The notes under the pieces are model-generated. The model was given only the letters and a program-made list of their open reading frames with translations, was not told the DNA's origin and searched no databases. 7,789 bases of DNA, from the NCBI GenBank assembly GCA_030044375.1, contig JASHVX010000087.1, positions 1 to 7,789 of the forward strand, in the 5' to 3' direction. Made by a program: the position numbers and the translations under genes. This DNA comes from Nitrososphaerales archaeon (GTDB lineage: Archaea; Thermoproteota; Nitrososphaeria; Nitrososphaerales; Gagatemarchaeaceae). Shown piece by piece: positions 1-6,484 of this stretch; the first letter of the stretch is position 1, and every line of letters begins with the position of its first letter.

Positions 1-798
1 CGCGGCCGCGGCCTTCGACCTCATGGCGAGCGCGACCTGCCCGTAGGCCGACGACATCGGCGCGTGCAGGTTCAACAGGACAGAGCTGTCGTCGACGAGC
101 AGGAACTTCTCTCCGATTGCGTCGTCGCGGTCGAGAAAGCGCCTGGTGGGCGGTTCCTCGACGTCGAGGCCCAGGAAGGTGGGTATCTCCCTCGCCAGGC
201 TCAGCCACCGCATCTGGACGTCCCTGTTGAGCGCGTCGTAGACGAACCTCTGGTTCTCCATTCGGAAGATGTAGAACGGGTCGACGGGCTCCTTCCTGTT
301 CGGGTCTGGCGGCCTCGTTATCCTGAGGACGCTCGACTTCGCCTCCCTGACGAAGGAGGCGAGCGTGTTCTCTATGTTCTCGCGCTTCTTGATGACCCAC
401 ACCTGGTCGGAGGCCTCGGCGTCAGCCGCGCTAGCGTGGAACTCGTTGGACAGGGCCGTGTACGCTTCGCGGATCGCCTCGAGCTCCGACTGCGCCTCCT
501 CCTGCTGTGCCGCCGCACGGCTCTTGATCTTCGTCCGGGCCGACTCGAAGTGCTCTGCGAGGACCTTGTCGGGCGCCACGGGGACATATTCAGGAGGAGA
601 GGACGGGGTCGCGACGGCGAAGCCCTTCTTGACCAGGCTCTCAAGCACGTCGTACGTCCGGCTCTGGGGCACCATGGCCGACCTCCATACGCCGGTCGCC
701 GTGAGCCTCTTCGAGCTCAGCAGGGCCAGGTAGGCCCTAGACTCATACAGGTTGAGCCCGAACCTTCGGAGGCGGGCGACCGAGTCGTCTTCGCTCAT
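1..798 (-). CDS. TrmB-family transcriptional regulator, C-terminus cut off by window edge
   Basis: The minus strand is open from ATG at 798-796 to the left edge, giving 266 codons with no stop. The N-terminus (residues 8-62) is a winged helix of the TrmB type: an LRRFGLNLYESRAYLALL segment, then a recognition-helix region (MVPQSRTYDVLESLVKKGF) and a short wing ending in EYVPVAP. A charged helix follows at about 80-125, probably the coiled-coil dimerisation linker. After it comes an alpha/beta region (about 131-266) resembling the phospholipase-D-like effector domain of TrmB proteins (VWVIKKRENIENTLASFVREAK...VLRI). TrmB proteins are archaeal DNA-binding regulators, often of sugar or other metabolic genes; the ligand cannot be told here. 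It is transcribed divergently from the cyclic-nucleotide-binding gene. An in-frame ATG at 900-898 would add 34 residues, low in family similarity. I prefer 798 because TrmB proteins usually begin a few residues before the LGLxxYE motif. Confidence 0.85.
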   Translation of the reverse strand, partial: MSEDDSVARLRRFGLNLYESRAYLALLSSKRLTATGVWRSAMVPQSRTYDVLESLVKKGFAVATPSSPPEYVPVAPDKVLAEHFESARTKIKSRAAAQQEEAQSELEAIREAYTALSNEFHASAADAEASDQVWVIKKRENIENTLASFVREAKSSVLRITRPPDPNRKEPVDPFYIFRMENQRFVYDALNRDVQMRWLSLAREIPTFLGLDVEEPPTRRFLDRDDAIGEKFLLVDDSSVLLNLHAPMSSAYGQVALAMRSKAAAA

Positions 799-930
799 CG
801 ACTCGTCGCCCCGGTCAGACCGGCCGCTTGGAAGGCGCGGCGACGGAGAGCCCAGCAGGTCACCGAAGTTCCATGCACTCGCCTGGGTCGGAAGGCGCAT
901 TTTAATTAGCTTGGGCAGGGTTACGGGGCC
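799..930. promoter_or_regulatory. Divergent intergenic region between TrmB regulator and cNMP-binding gene
   Basis: This 132-base spacer is GC-rich except for one AT-rich patch (TTTTAATTA, 900-908). The patch serves the plus-strand gene as a TATA box. It contains the palindrome TAATTA, so it could also be read leftward. In that case the TrmB mRNA would start near 878 and carry a leader of about 80 bases. I see no other good TATA candidate for the minus-strand gene and no clear operator palindrome. Confidence 0.5.
900..908 (+). promoter_or_regulatory. TATA box for the cNMP-binding-domain gene (leaderless)
   Basis: TTTTAATTA is the only strongly AT-rich stretch in the surrounding region. Its centre (about 904) lies 26-27 bases before the ATG at 931, the spacing from an archaeal TATA box to the transcription start. 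The mRNA is therefore probably leaderless. No Shine-Dalgarno sequence precedes the ATG. Confidence 0.7.
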
Positions 931-1365
931 ATGGCAGAGCCCAAGGCGGACGAGGCCTCGTTGGAACTCTTCTCTTCGATCCCTCTCTTCAGAGGGTTGG
1001 AGAGCTCGGAGCTGAAGGAGGTGGTGCGGCTCTCGAAGGAGGCGTCCTTCGAGCAGGGCGAAGCCATCGTGAAGAAGGGTGAGCCCGGGCTGGGGTTCTA
1101 CGTCATTCTAGCGGGCGGGGCCGACGTCAGGAAGGGGAAGGAGACCGTCGCGAAGCTGGCGAGGGGGAGCTTCTTCGGAGAGCTTGCGCTGCTCGACGAC
1201 CAGCCGAGGTCGGCAGACGTGATAGCCACGTCACAGACCAGGTGCCTGGTCCTCCTCCGGTGGAACTTCTGGTCGCTCGTCACCAAGAACAGTAAGGTTA
1301 TGCGCGGCCTGTTCCAGGAGCTGGCCCGGCGGCTGCGAGCGACCACGGGGACCCTGAGCGAGTGA
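931..1365 (+). CDS. Stand-alone cyclic nucleotide-binding domain protein
   Basis: This 144-aa protein is essentially one CRP/FNR-type cyclic-nucleotide-binding beta-roll (about residues 12-138). The start LFSSIPLFRGLESSELKEV is the typical N-terminal helical cap. FEQGEAIVKKGEPGLGFYVILAG forms the first beta strands. FFGELALLDDQPRSADVIA (81-99) is the phosphate-binding cassette, with the Glu (E84) and Arg (R93) that contact the ribose and cyclic phosphate in this family, so nucleotide binding is plausible. There is no room for a C-terminal helix-turn-helix (CRP itself is about 210 aa), so it is not a DNA-binding CRP by itself. It more likely acts by binding a partner. It lies 82 bases upstream of the PqqD-M50 protease on the same strand. 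In some bacterial peptide-export and M50 systems such domains are fused to or encoded with the export or protease component; a link here is inference. ATG 931 is chosen for its TATA spacing. Confidence 0.9.
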   Translation: MAEPKADEASLELFSSIPLFRGLESSELKEVVRLSKEASFEQGEAIVKKGEPGLGFYVILAGGADVRKGKETVAKLARGSFFGELALLDDQPRSADVIATSQTRCLVLLRWNFWSLVTKNSKVMRGLFQELARRLRATTGTLSE

Positions 1366-1402
1366 CCCGGAGGACGCCGCCGGCGCGTTGAAGGGCCGAC
1401 GC

Positions 1403-1416
1403 GTGAAAGGTTAAGA
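1403..1416 (+). promoter_or_regulatory. BRE/TATA-like promoter core of the M50 protease gene
   Basis: GTGAAAGGTTAAGA has a purine-rich BRE-like half followed by a TTAA core. The predicted transcription start, about 26 bases downstream, falls near 1438-1440, leaving an 8-10 base leader before the TTG start at 1448. It matches the element before the 55-aa gene at 11 of 14 positions. It shows that the protease gene can be transcribed separately from the preceding gene. Confidence 0.5.
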
Positions 1417-1447
1417 CGACTCCTGGACGAGCAGTAACACCGAATCC

Positions 1448-4093
1448 TTGTCGAGCGGCTCGACCGACGTAAGCGCCATCTACGAGCTCCTCTACAACCC
1501 GACCTACAGGCCCCGGAGGTCGCCGTCCTCTCACATCGACAGGATACTCGTCGGCGGCGAGCCCGCCTACATCCTCGCGAAGGAGCCCCAGTCCGAGTAC
1601 TACGACGTGGACGCGCCAACGAAGGCGATCTGGGACCTGGCCGACGGGAACAGGACGGTGGGCGAGATAGCCGAGGAGGCCATGAAAGCCGACGACAAGC
1701 TGACGGCGAAGGACGTGAGGAACGTCCTGGTCTCCCTCGCCGAGGAGGGGACGCTCGAGACGACTGAGCAGAAGACGCAGAGGAAGAGGGTCGAGGCCGT
1801 CTCGGCCCTGCAGCTCGACGTCAGGCTGATCGACGACAGCTCCAAGACCCTGTCGGGGCTATTCAGGCTCACGCGCAGGCTCATACGACGGGAGGAGCTC
1901 CCCGCGGCCATAGCCTTCTCCGTGGTCGGCCTGCTCCTCTCGCTGGGCACCTTCCTCCACATCTACTCTGACCCCAGCGTGCTTTACATCGGCGGCTCTG
2001 CGATCATCGGGTTCCTCTTCTACCAGATGCTGATGCTCCTCCCCGTCTACGCCGTCCACGAGCTCGCGCACGCCGCGGTGTGCGACTACTACGGAGGGAA
2101 GCCGAAGGACATCGGGACCGGCCTGTACTACCTTGCGCCCTTCTTCTACTGCGACACCACCGACTCCTGGCGTCTTTCAAGGCGCGCCAGGATAATGATC
2201 TGTGCGGCCGGCCCGCTCTCGACGCTCGTGATATCGTCGGCGCTCGTCGTGTGGAGCTTCTTCGTGGCCCCAGGGTTCGCGCAGGACGTGCTGAGGATCT
2301 CGGCCTTCTTCGGGTACTACGGCACCCTCGTGAACCTCTCGCCGGTGATCGAGACCGACGGGTACTACATGCTGGCGGACATCGTGGACATACCGAACCT
2401 CAGGGACGAGGCCTTCGGCTACGCGAAGGCCGCCGTGCTCTCCCTCCTCAGGAGGCCGGTCAAGGCGGGCCGCCGCAGCCTGAGGGAGAGGAGGATAATC
2501 GCGCTCTACTCTCTCATCGCGGTGGCCTGGCTTGCGTTCTTCGGCTACACGACATACTGGCTCATGCGCCTCTATGCGTCCGACGCGTACTCCTCCGCGC
2601 GAGGGATAGGCCTGATGCTCCTTCGTGCGCGCGCCTTCGACCCCGCAGCCTTCGGCCTGAGCGCCGTGACCCTCGCCTACTTCTGCCTGGTGATAGCAGG
2701 CTTCTGCGTGATGGGCTCGGTCGCCTACGGGAAGCTCAGGATGCGCGGGGCCAAGCTGGAGACCATACACGACAAGCGCGCCGCCGTGTTTCTCCCGCTC
2801 CCGTCCTCGATGCGCGACCGGGGGGCCGAGCTCGCCCGCAGGGCCCGAAAGGCGGCAGGCGCCTACTCCCGTTCGAGCTCGGTGGCGCTGGAGCCTCCCC
2901 TGTGCGTGGCTTCGCTCAGGCTCGGCAGGGTCGAAGAGAGCGTCGAGGCCACCAGGGCCAGGATGCAGGAGGTGGAGGGCTCGTTCAGGAAGCTCCACAG
3001 CGACTTCCTGTCCGGCCGGAGGCCGCGGGAGCTGGCGCCGGGCCGGGACATCGCAGCCGGAACGCTCCTCGGCCTGTCGGCCCTGCTCTCTGGGCCGGAG
3101 GGACGCGAGGCTTCTGCGCGGGCGTCCGCGTTCGTCAAAGGACAGGACAGGGAGGCGTCTCTCCTCCTCCAGTCAGCCTTCGGCACCATCTGGACTCTGG
3201 AGGTGAACCCCGACGACTACAGGAGGATTAGACGCGAAGTGCTCCCGAGCCTGGTCGCCGAAGACCTCACGGCTGCGGGCCTCACGACCGAACTCGAGGA
3301 GTTCAAGAGGCGCGTCGTCCTCGGGACCGAGGCCATAGCCGAGCTCTCGGCCCAGGCCGACAGGGAGTCGAACGCCGTGCTTAGGCAGCAGGAGCTGTAC
3401 CAGGTCGTGGTACTCAACGAACCCCTGAAGAACAGGCTGGTCTTCCTGGGGAGGACAGAAAAGGTCGAGGCTGCGATGTCATGGCTGGGCGGGCTCTACA
3501 TGTATCAGGCGTGGGTCAGCTACATGGAGGAGAAGCTCGAGGATGCGAGCCTCGGGCTCGCGACGATAAGGCTGGCGCCGTCCGCGTCCTTGACGAAGAC
3601 CCAGGCCGGGACCATGAGGGAGCGCGAGCGCAGGCGCCTGGAGAGGGGCCTCGAGCTCTTGGAGGGCCTCGGCGCCGCCGCCGAGGGCGCGGTGGCGAGC
3701 CTCGAGAGCACCTACGGCAGCGCGTCCAACTTTCACGAGAGCCTGGTGTCGCTGATGGACGTGGAGACGTATGAAGTCGGCCTATACAAGCCGATACTCG
3801 ACGCCAACGAGAGGAGGCTCGGGAGGTTTGCTGCGAGGCTCAAGGAGTTCAAGGCCGAGCAGTCCAAGGTGTCGAAAAGGGTCTCCGCGGCGAGAGAGGC
3901 GCTTGACGCAGCCATGGAGGGCGAGTCGCGTCCTGGCTCAAGGCGGCCCAGAGGCGTCGCGGCCGTGCTGGAGTCGGTGAGGGAGGCGGCCGGGAGGAGG
4001 GCCACGCCGGGCTACGAGGCGCAGCTGAGGCTTTTGATAGCGACGGCCCGCCTCCTCTACCCGATAGTCGCGTGCGGCGAGAGCATCCAGTGA
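1448..4093 (+). CDS. PqqD-like domain / M50 (YydH-like) zinc metalloprotease fusion with long helical C-terminus
   Basis: This is an 881-aa polytopic membrane protein. Residues about 35-108 resemble PqqD/RRE peptide-binding folds (YYDVDAPTKAIWDLADGNRTVGEI, then a helical EEGTLE end). Residues about 150-425 form an M50 membrane protease core. HELAHA (204-209) supplies two zinc-ligand histidines and the catalytic Glu E205. NLSPVIETDGYY (296-307) supplies the third ligand, Asp D304. The intervening YCDTTDSWRLSRRARI and AAGPLSTL segments are typical of putative peptide zinc metalloproteases related to YydH. Hydrophobic segments lie near 152-172, 180-203, 247-272, 281-298, 349-373 and 399-425. From about 440 to the end the protein is soluble, charged and helical, with coiled-coil-like stretches (495-515, 722-750, 785-822), and I recognise no domain there. 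The start is TTG at 1448; an in-frame TAA at 1412-1414 bounds it upstream and no ATG or GTG lies between. The likely role is peptide maturation or intramembrane proteolysis; the substrate is unknown. Confidence 0.88.
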   Translation: MSSGSTDVSAIYELLYNPTYRPRRSPSSHIDRILVGGEPAYILAKEPQSEYYDVDAPTKAIWDLADGNRTVGEIAEEAMKADDKLTAKDVRNVLVSLAEEGTLETTEQKTQRKRVEAVSALQLDVRLIDDSSKTLSGLFRLTRRLIRREELPAAIAFSVVGLLLSLGTFLHIYSDPSVLYIGGSAIIGFLFYQMLMLLPVYAVHELAHAAVCDYYGGKPKDIGTGLYYLAPFFYCDTTDSWRLSRRARIMICAAGPLSTLVISSALVVWSFFVAPGFAQDVLRISAFFGYYGTLVNLSPVIETDGYYMLADIVDIPNLRDEAFGYAKAAVLSLLRRPVKAGRRSLRERRIIALYSLIAVAWLAFFGYTTYWLMRLYASDAYSSARGIGLMLLRARAFDPAAFGLSAVTLAYFCLVIAGFCVMGSVAYGKLRMRGAKLETIHDKRAAVFLPLPSSMRDRGAELARRARKAAGAYSRSSSVALEPPLCVASLRLGRVEESVEATRARMQEVEGSFRKLHSDFLSGRRPRELAPGRDIAAGTLLGLSALLSGPEGREASARASAFVKGQDREASLLLQSAFGTIWTLEVNPDDYRRIRREVLPSLVAEDLTAAGLTTELEEFKRRVVLGTEAIAELSAQADRESNAVLRQQELYQVVVLNEPLKNRLVFLGRTEKVEAAMSWLGGLYMYQAWVSYMEEKLEDASLGLATIRLAPSASLTKTQAGTMRERERRRLERGLELLEGLGAAAEGAVASLESTYGSASNFHESLVSLMDVETYEVGLYKPILDANERRLGRFAARLKEFKAEQSKVSKRVSAAREALDAAMEGESRPGSRRPRGVAAVLESVREAAGRRATPGYEAQLRLLIATARLLYPIVACGESIQ

Positions 4094-4136
4094 GGGCCGC
4101 CGCGCCCTGCAGTCAGGCCTGGCATGGCCCTGGGCG

Positions 4137-4150
4137 GCGAACCGTTAAGA
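4137..4150 (+). promoter_or_regulatory. BRE/TATA-like promoter core of the 55-aa membrane protein gene
   Basis: GCGAACCGTTAAGA lies in the 80-base gap after the protease stop. The TTAA centre is about 27-28 bases before the ATG at 4174, so the transcript is probably leaderless. This spacing also fixes the start: the same frame is open upstream to 4072, but those 34 codons overlap the protease end and the promoter. The core repeats that at 1403-1416. Confidence 0.6.
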
Positions 4151-4173
4151 GGCACCCTGAGTCTGTCGGCTCG

Positions 4174-4341
4174 ATGGGCGACGACGGCGACGCCGACCAG
4201 CCCCGGCAGGAGACCCCCGAGCTTACGCTGAAGGATTATCTGGCACTGGCCATCGCCGCCCTCGAGACCATACTGTTGCCCTTAATCGTGATGATCGTGA
4301 TCCTGGTGGCTCTGACCCTGATCTATGCCGGCCATCTCTAG
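4174..4341 (+). CDS. Small single-pass membrane protein, 55 aa, unknown function
   Basis: I recognise no family. The 55-residue product has a strongly acidic head (MGDDGDADQPRQETPE, net negative), then LTLKDYLALAIAALE, and a hydrophobic segment from about 23 to 52 with a short YAGHL tail. The hydrophobic stretch carries a Glu (E31) and a Pro (P36), both unusual inside a plain membrane anchor. The start at 4174 is supported by a TATA-like box 27-28 bases upstream. It is the next gene on the same strand after the PqqD-M50 protease, with a matching promoter. Single-pass small membrane proteins with helix-weakening residues are typical site-2-protease substrates, so it could be a substrate, inhibitor or accessory subunit; this is inference. 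Its TAG stop overlaps the TAG stop of the convergent dppF. The small size leaves some doubt that it is translated. Confidence 0.65.
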   Translation: MGDDGDADQPRQETPELTLKDYLALAIAALETILLPLIVMIVILVALTLIYAGHL

Positions 4342-5342
4342 GACAGCTCGACCTTCCTCTTCGTCGCAAAGTCGATGTCGTACAGGCACTCGATAGTCTG
4401 TCCCCGCCGCACCTCCTTCATGGGCGGTGACACCTCCGAGCATCTCTCTGTCGCGAACTCGCACCTCTGCCTGAACCTGCATCCCGGCGGGATGTTGACC
4501 GGGCTGGGCACGTCGCCCTCGAGGACTGCGAGCGCCTTCCTCCTCGAAGGGTCGGGTATGGGCACGGACGACAGCAGCGCACGGGTGTACGGGTGCTTCG
4601 GGGACTCGAACAGGGCCTCCGTCTCGGCCATCTCGACGACCCTTCCAAGATACATGACCGCGATCCTTTGGCAGACCTGCCTGACGACCGCGAGGTTGTG
4701 CGAGATGAAGAGATAGGTCAGGCCCAGCTCCCTCTGGAGCGCCTTCAGGAGGTTCAGGATCTGGGACTGCACGGACACGTCGAGCGAGGACGTCGGCTCG
4801 TCGAGGACGATGAAGTCAGGGCTGACCGCCAGCGCCCTCGCGACGGCGATCCTCTGCCTCTGCCCTCCGCTGAACTCGTGGGGGTACCTCGCCAGGTGGT
4901 CCGGGTTGAGCCCGACCTTCGATATGAGCTCGGACGCCTTCGCGTCGGCCTCCTTCCGGCTCCTCGCCAGGCCGTGGATCTTCATCGGCTCCGTGAGCGC
5001 GCTCCTGACCGTCTGGCGGGGGTCGAGCGACGCGTACGGGTCCTGGAAGACGATCTGCATCCTCCGCCTGAGGGGCTTCGCCTTCCTTCCTCTCAGCGAG
5101 GTGATGTCCCGTCCGTCGAACAGTATCCTCCCTCCGGTCGGCTGCGTCAGCTTCAGCACGGTCCTGCCCAGTGTCGTCTTGCCGCAGCCTGACTCGCCCA
5201 CGACGCCCAGGGTCTCCCCCTTCTCTACGCCGAGCGTGGCTCCGTCAACCGCCTTGACGAAGCCGCTCGTCCTCCCCAGGAGCCCTCCCTTGATCGGGAA
5301 CCACTTGCGCAGGTCCTGCACTTCGAGGAGATTCTCAGCCAT
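4338..5342 (-). CDS. dppF: Dipeptide/oligopeptide ABC transporter ATP-binding protein (DppF/OppF type)
   Basis: This 334-aa cytoplasmic ATPase is one of the two motor subunits of a peptide importer. Motifs are in order: Walker A GESGCGKTT (49-57), Q-loop Q100 in VFQDPYASLDP, signature FSGGQRQ (157-163), Walker B FIVLDEP (177-183), D-loop SSLD (185-188), and switch histidine H215. The C-terminal oligopeptide-transporter extension has PPGCRFRQRC...C...ECL with cysteines 288, 294, 301 and 319, the pattern known in this family to bind an iron-sulfur cluster. The length is normal. The ATG at 5342 is 10 bases after the dppD stop, with a GAGG (5354-5351) eight bases before it, so it is the last gene of the operon. 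The exact substrate (di- or oligopeptide, or another ligand such as nickel or a sugar in related systems) cannot be decided from the ATPase. Confidence 0.95.
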   Translation of the reverse strand: MAENLLEVQDLRKWFPIKGGLLGRTSGFVKAVDGATLGVEKGETLGVVGESGCGKTTLGRTVLKLTQPTGGRILFDGRDITSLRGRKAKPLRRRMQIVFQDPYASLDPRQTVRSALTEPMKIHGLARSRKEADAKASELISKVGLNPDHLARYPHEFSGGQRQRIAVARALAVSPDFIVLDEPTSSLDVSVQSQILNLLKALQRELGLTYLFISHNLAVVRQVCQRIAVMYLGRVVEMAETEALFESPKHPYTRALLSSVPIPDPSRRKALAVLEGDVPSPVNIPPGCRFRQRCEFATERCSEVSPPMKEVRRGQTIECLYDIDFATKRKVELS

Positions 5343-5352
5343 CTTACCAGCC

Positions 5353-6483
5353 TCAGTAGAGCAGGCAGGCCACCTTGTGCCCGGGCTTGACCTCGACGAG
5401 CGGGGGCTTGACTCCGGGACACCTGTCGAACCGCTTGGGGCACCGCGGATGGAACCGGCAGCCGCTGGGCGGGAATATCAGGTTGGGCACAGAGCCGGAG
5501 ATGGACTTCATCTCCTCAGCATGGACGTCGGGCCTGGGGATGGATGCGAGAAGCCCCTGGGTGTAGGGGTGCAGGGGGTTCGCGAAGAGCTCGTCGATGT
5601 CCGCCACCTCCACGACGTTGCCTGCGTACATCACCACGACCCTGTCGCATATCTCAGAGACGACGCCTAGGTCGTGCGTGATCAGGATCACCGAGGCGTC
5701 TATCTTGCCTCTGAGCTCGGCGAGGAGCTTGAGCACCTGGGCCTGCACGGTGACGTCGAGGGCGGTCGTTATCTCGTCGGCCAGCAGCACCTTGGGCCTC
5801 CTGACCAGGGCCATGGCTATCATGACCCTCTGCCTCATCCCGCCCGACAGCTCGAACGGATACATCTTGAAGACGCGCTCAGGGTCGGGGAGCTTGACTG
5901 TCCGCATGTAGTCGAGCGCCCGGGACTCCGCCAGCCTCTTCAGGACCTTCTTGCTGAGCTTCTTCCCACGCCCGAGCCCCTCGAGCGCCTGCCTCTCCTC
6001 GGCCTGGGCCCGGGTCAGATCGCCCTTGGACTCCTCCCTCGCGAGTTCGTCTAGCCTGTACTCCACGAGCTCGTCCTGGAAGACCCTGTCAGATTCGAGG
6101 ACTTCGGCTATCTGCGAGCCGACGCTCAGCACAGGATTGATGAACGTCATCGGGTCCTGGAACACGAACGAGACCTCCCTCAGACGCGTCTGCCTGAGCT
6201 CTTCCTTCGTCTCCTTCAGGAGGTCCTTCCCTTCCAGCAGGACCTGGCCGCCCTCGACTCGGGCGTTGTCAGAGAGAAGCCCGCCTATGGCGAGCGCGGT
6301 GACAGTCTTCCCGCACCCGCTCTCCCCCACGAGCCCTAGCACCTCGCCCCGCCTGAGGTCGAAGTCGACGCCGTCGAGCGCCTTCACCTCGCCAAGGTAG
6401 GTGTGGAAGCTGACCCTGAGGTCCCGGACCTCCAAGACAGCCGCGCCCTCTCTCTCCTTCTGCGCTTCTGAGCGGACGGTCAA
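5353..6483 (-). CDS. dppD: Dipeptide/oligopeptide ABC transporter ATP-binding protein (DppD/OppD type)
   Basis: This 376-aa ATPase pairs with DppF under the DppB/DppC permeases. It shows Walker A GESGCGKTV (53-61), Q-loop Q109 in VFQDPMTFINP, signature ELSGGMRQR (211-219), Walker B VLLADE (232-237) followed by ITTALD, and switch histidine H270. The usual DEPT of this family reads DEIT here. The C-terminal extension PPSGCRFHPRCPKRFDRC...ACL has cysteines 342, 348, 355 and 373, the iron-sulfur pattern. Residues about 130-198, between Q-loop and signature, form a highly charged helical insert roughly 40 residues longer than in typical OppD. The start is TTG at 6483, supported by GAGGAG (6494-6489) five bases upstream; the ATG at 6488-6486 is out of frame and meets a stop after two codons. 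It starts two bases after the dppC stop. Confidence 0.95.
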   Translation of the reverse strand: MTVRSEAQKEREGAAVLEVRDLRVSFHTYLGEVKALDGVDFDLRRGEVLGLVGESGCGKTVTALAIGGLLSDNARVEGGQVLLEGKDLLKETKEELRQTRLREVSFVFQDPMTFINPVLSVGSQIAEVLESDRVFQDELVEYRLDELAREESKGDLTRAQAEERQALEGLGRGKKLSKKVLKRLAESRALDYMRTVKLPDPERVFKMYPFELSGGMRQRVMIAMALVRRPKVLLADEITTALDVTVQAQVLKLLAELRGKIDASVILITHDLGVVSEICDRVVVMYAGNVVEVADIDELFANPLHPYTQGLLASIPRPDVHAEEMKSISGSVPNLIFPPSGCRFHPRCPKRFDRCPGVKPPLVEVKPGHKVACLLY

Positions 6484-6484
6484 G

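Noticed and set aside
64..909. Plus-strand open frame of 281 codons on the left side
   Set aside because: It is antisense to the TrmB-type regulator, which has recognisable winged-helix sequence. The plus-strand product has no recognisable motif and is Arg/Leu-rich.
2080..3231. Long plus-strand open frame (383 codons) inside the M50 gene, and an opposing one at 2177-2998
   Set aside because: Both lie wholly inside the clearly homologous M50 reading frame. Their translations are Arg/Gly/Pro-rich low-complexity products typical of high-GC alternative frames.
4094..4140. Possible hairpin or terminator after the protease gene (GGCCTGGCATGGCC and flanking GC repeats)
   Set aside because: The stems are only four to five bases of GC-rich self-complementary sequence and no T-tract follows, so it does not rise above background at this GC content.
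4072..4173. N-terminal extension of the 55-aa protein to an ATG at 4072
   Set aside because: The extra 34 codons overlap the protease end and the TATA-like box, and are compositionally unlike a protein start. The TATA spacing points to ATG 4174.
4593..5670. Plus-strand open frames (4593-5192, 4810-5670) antisense to dppF and dppD
   Set aside because: They are shadows of strongly conserved ABC ATPase genes with all motifs intact on the minus strand.
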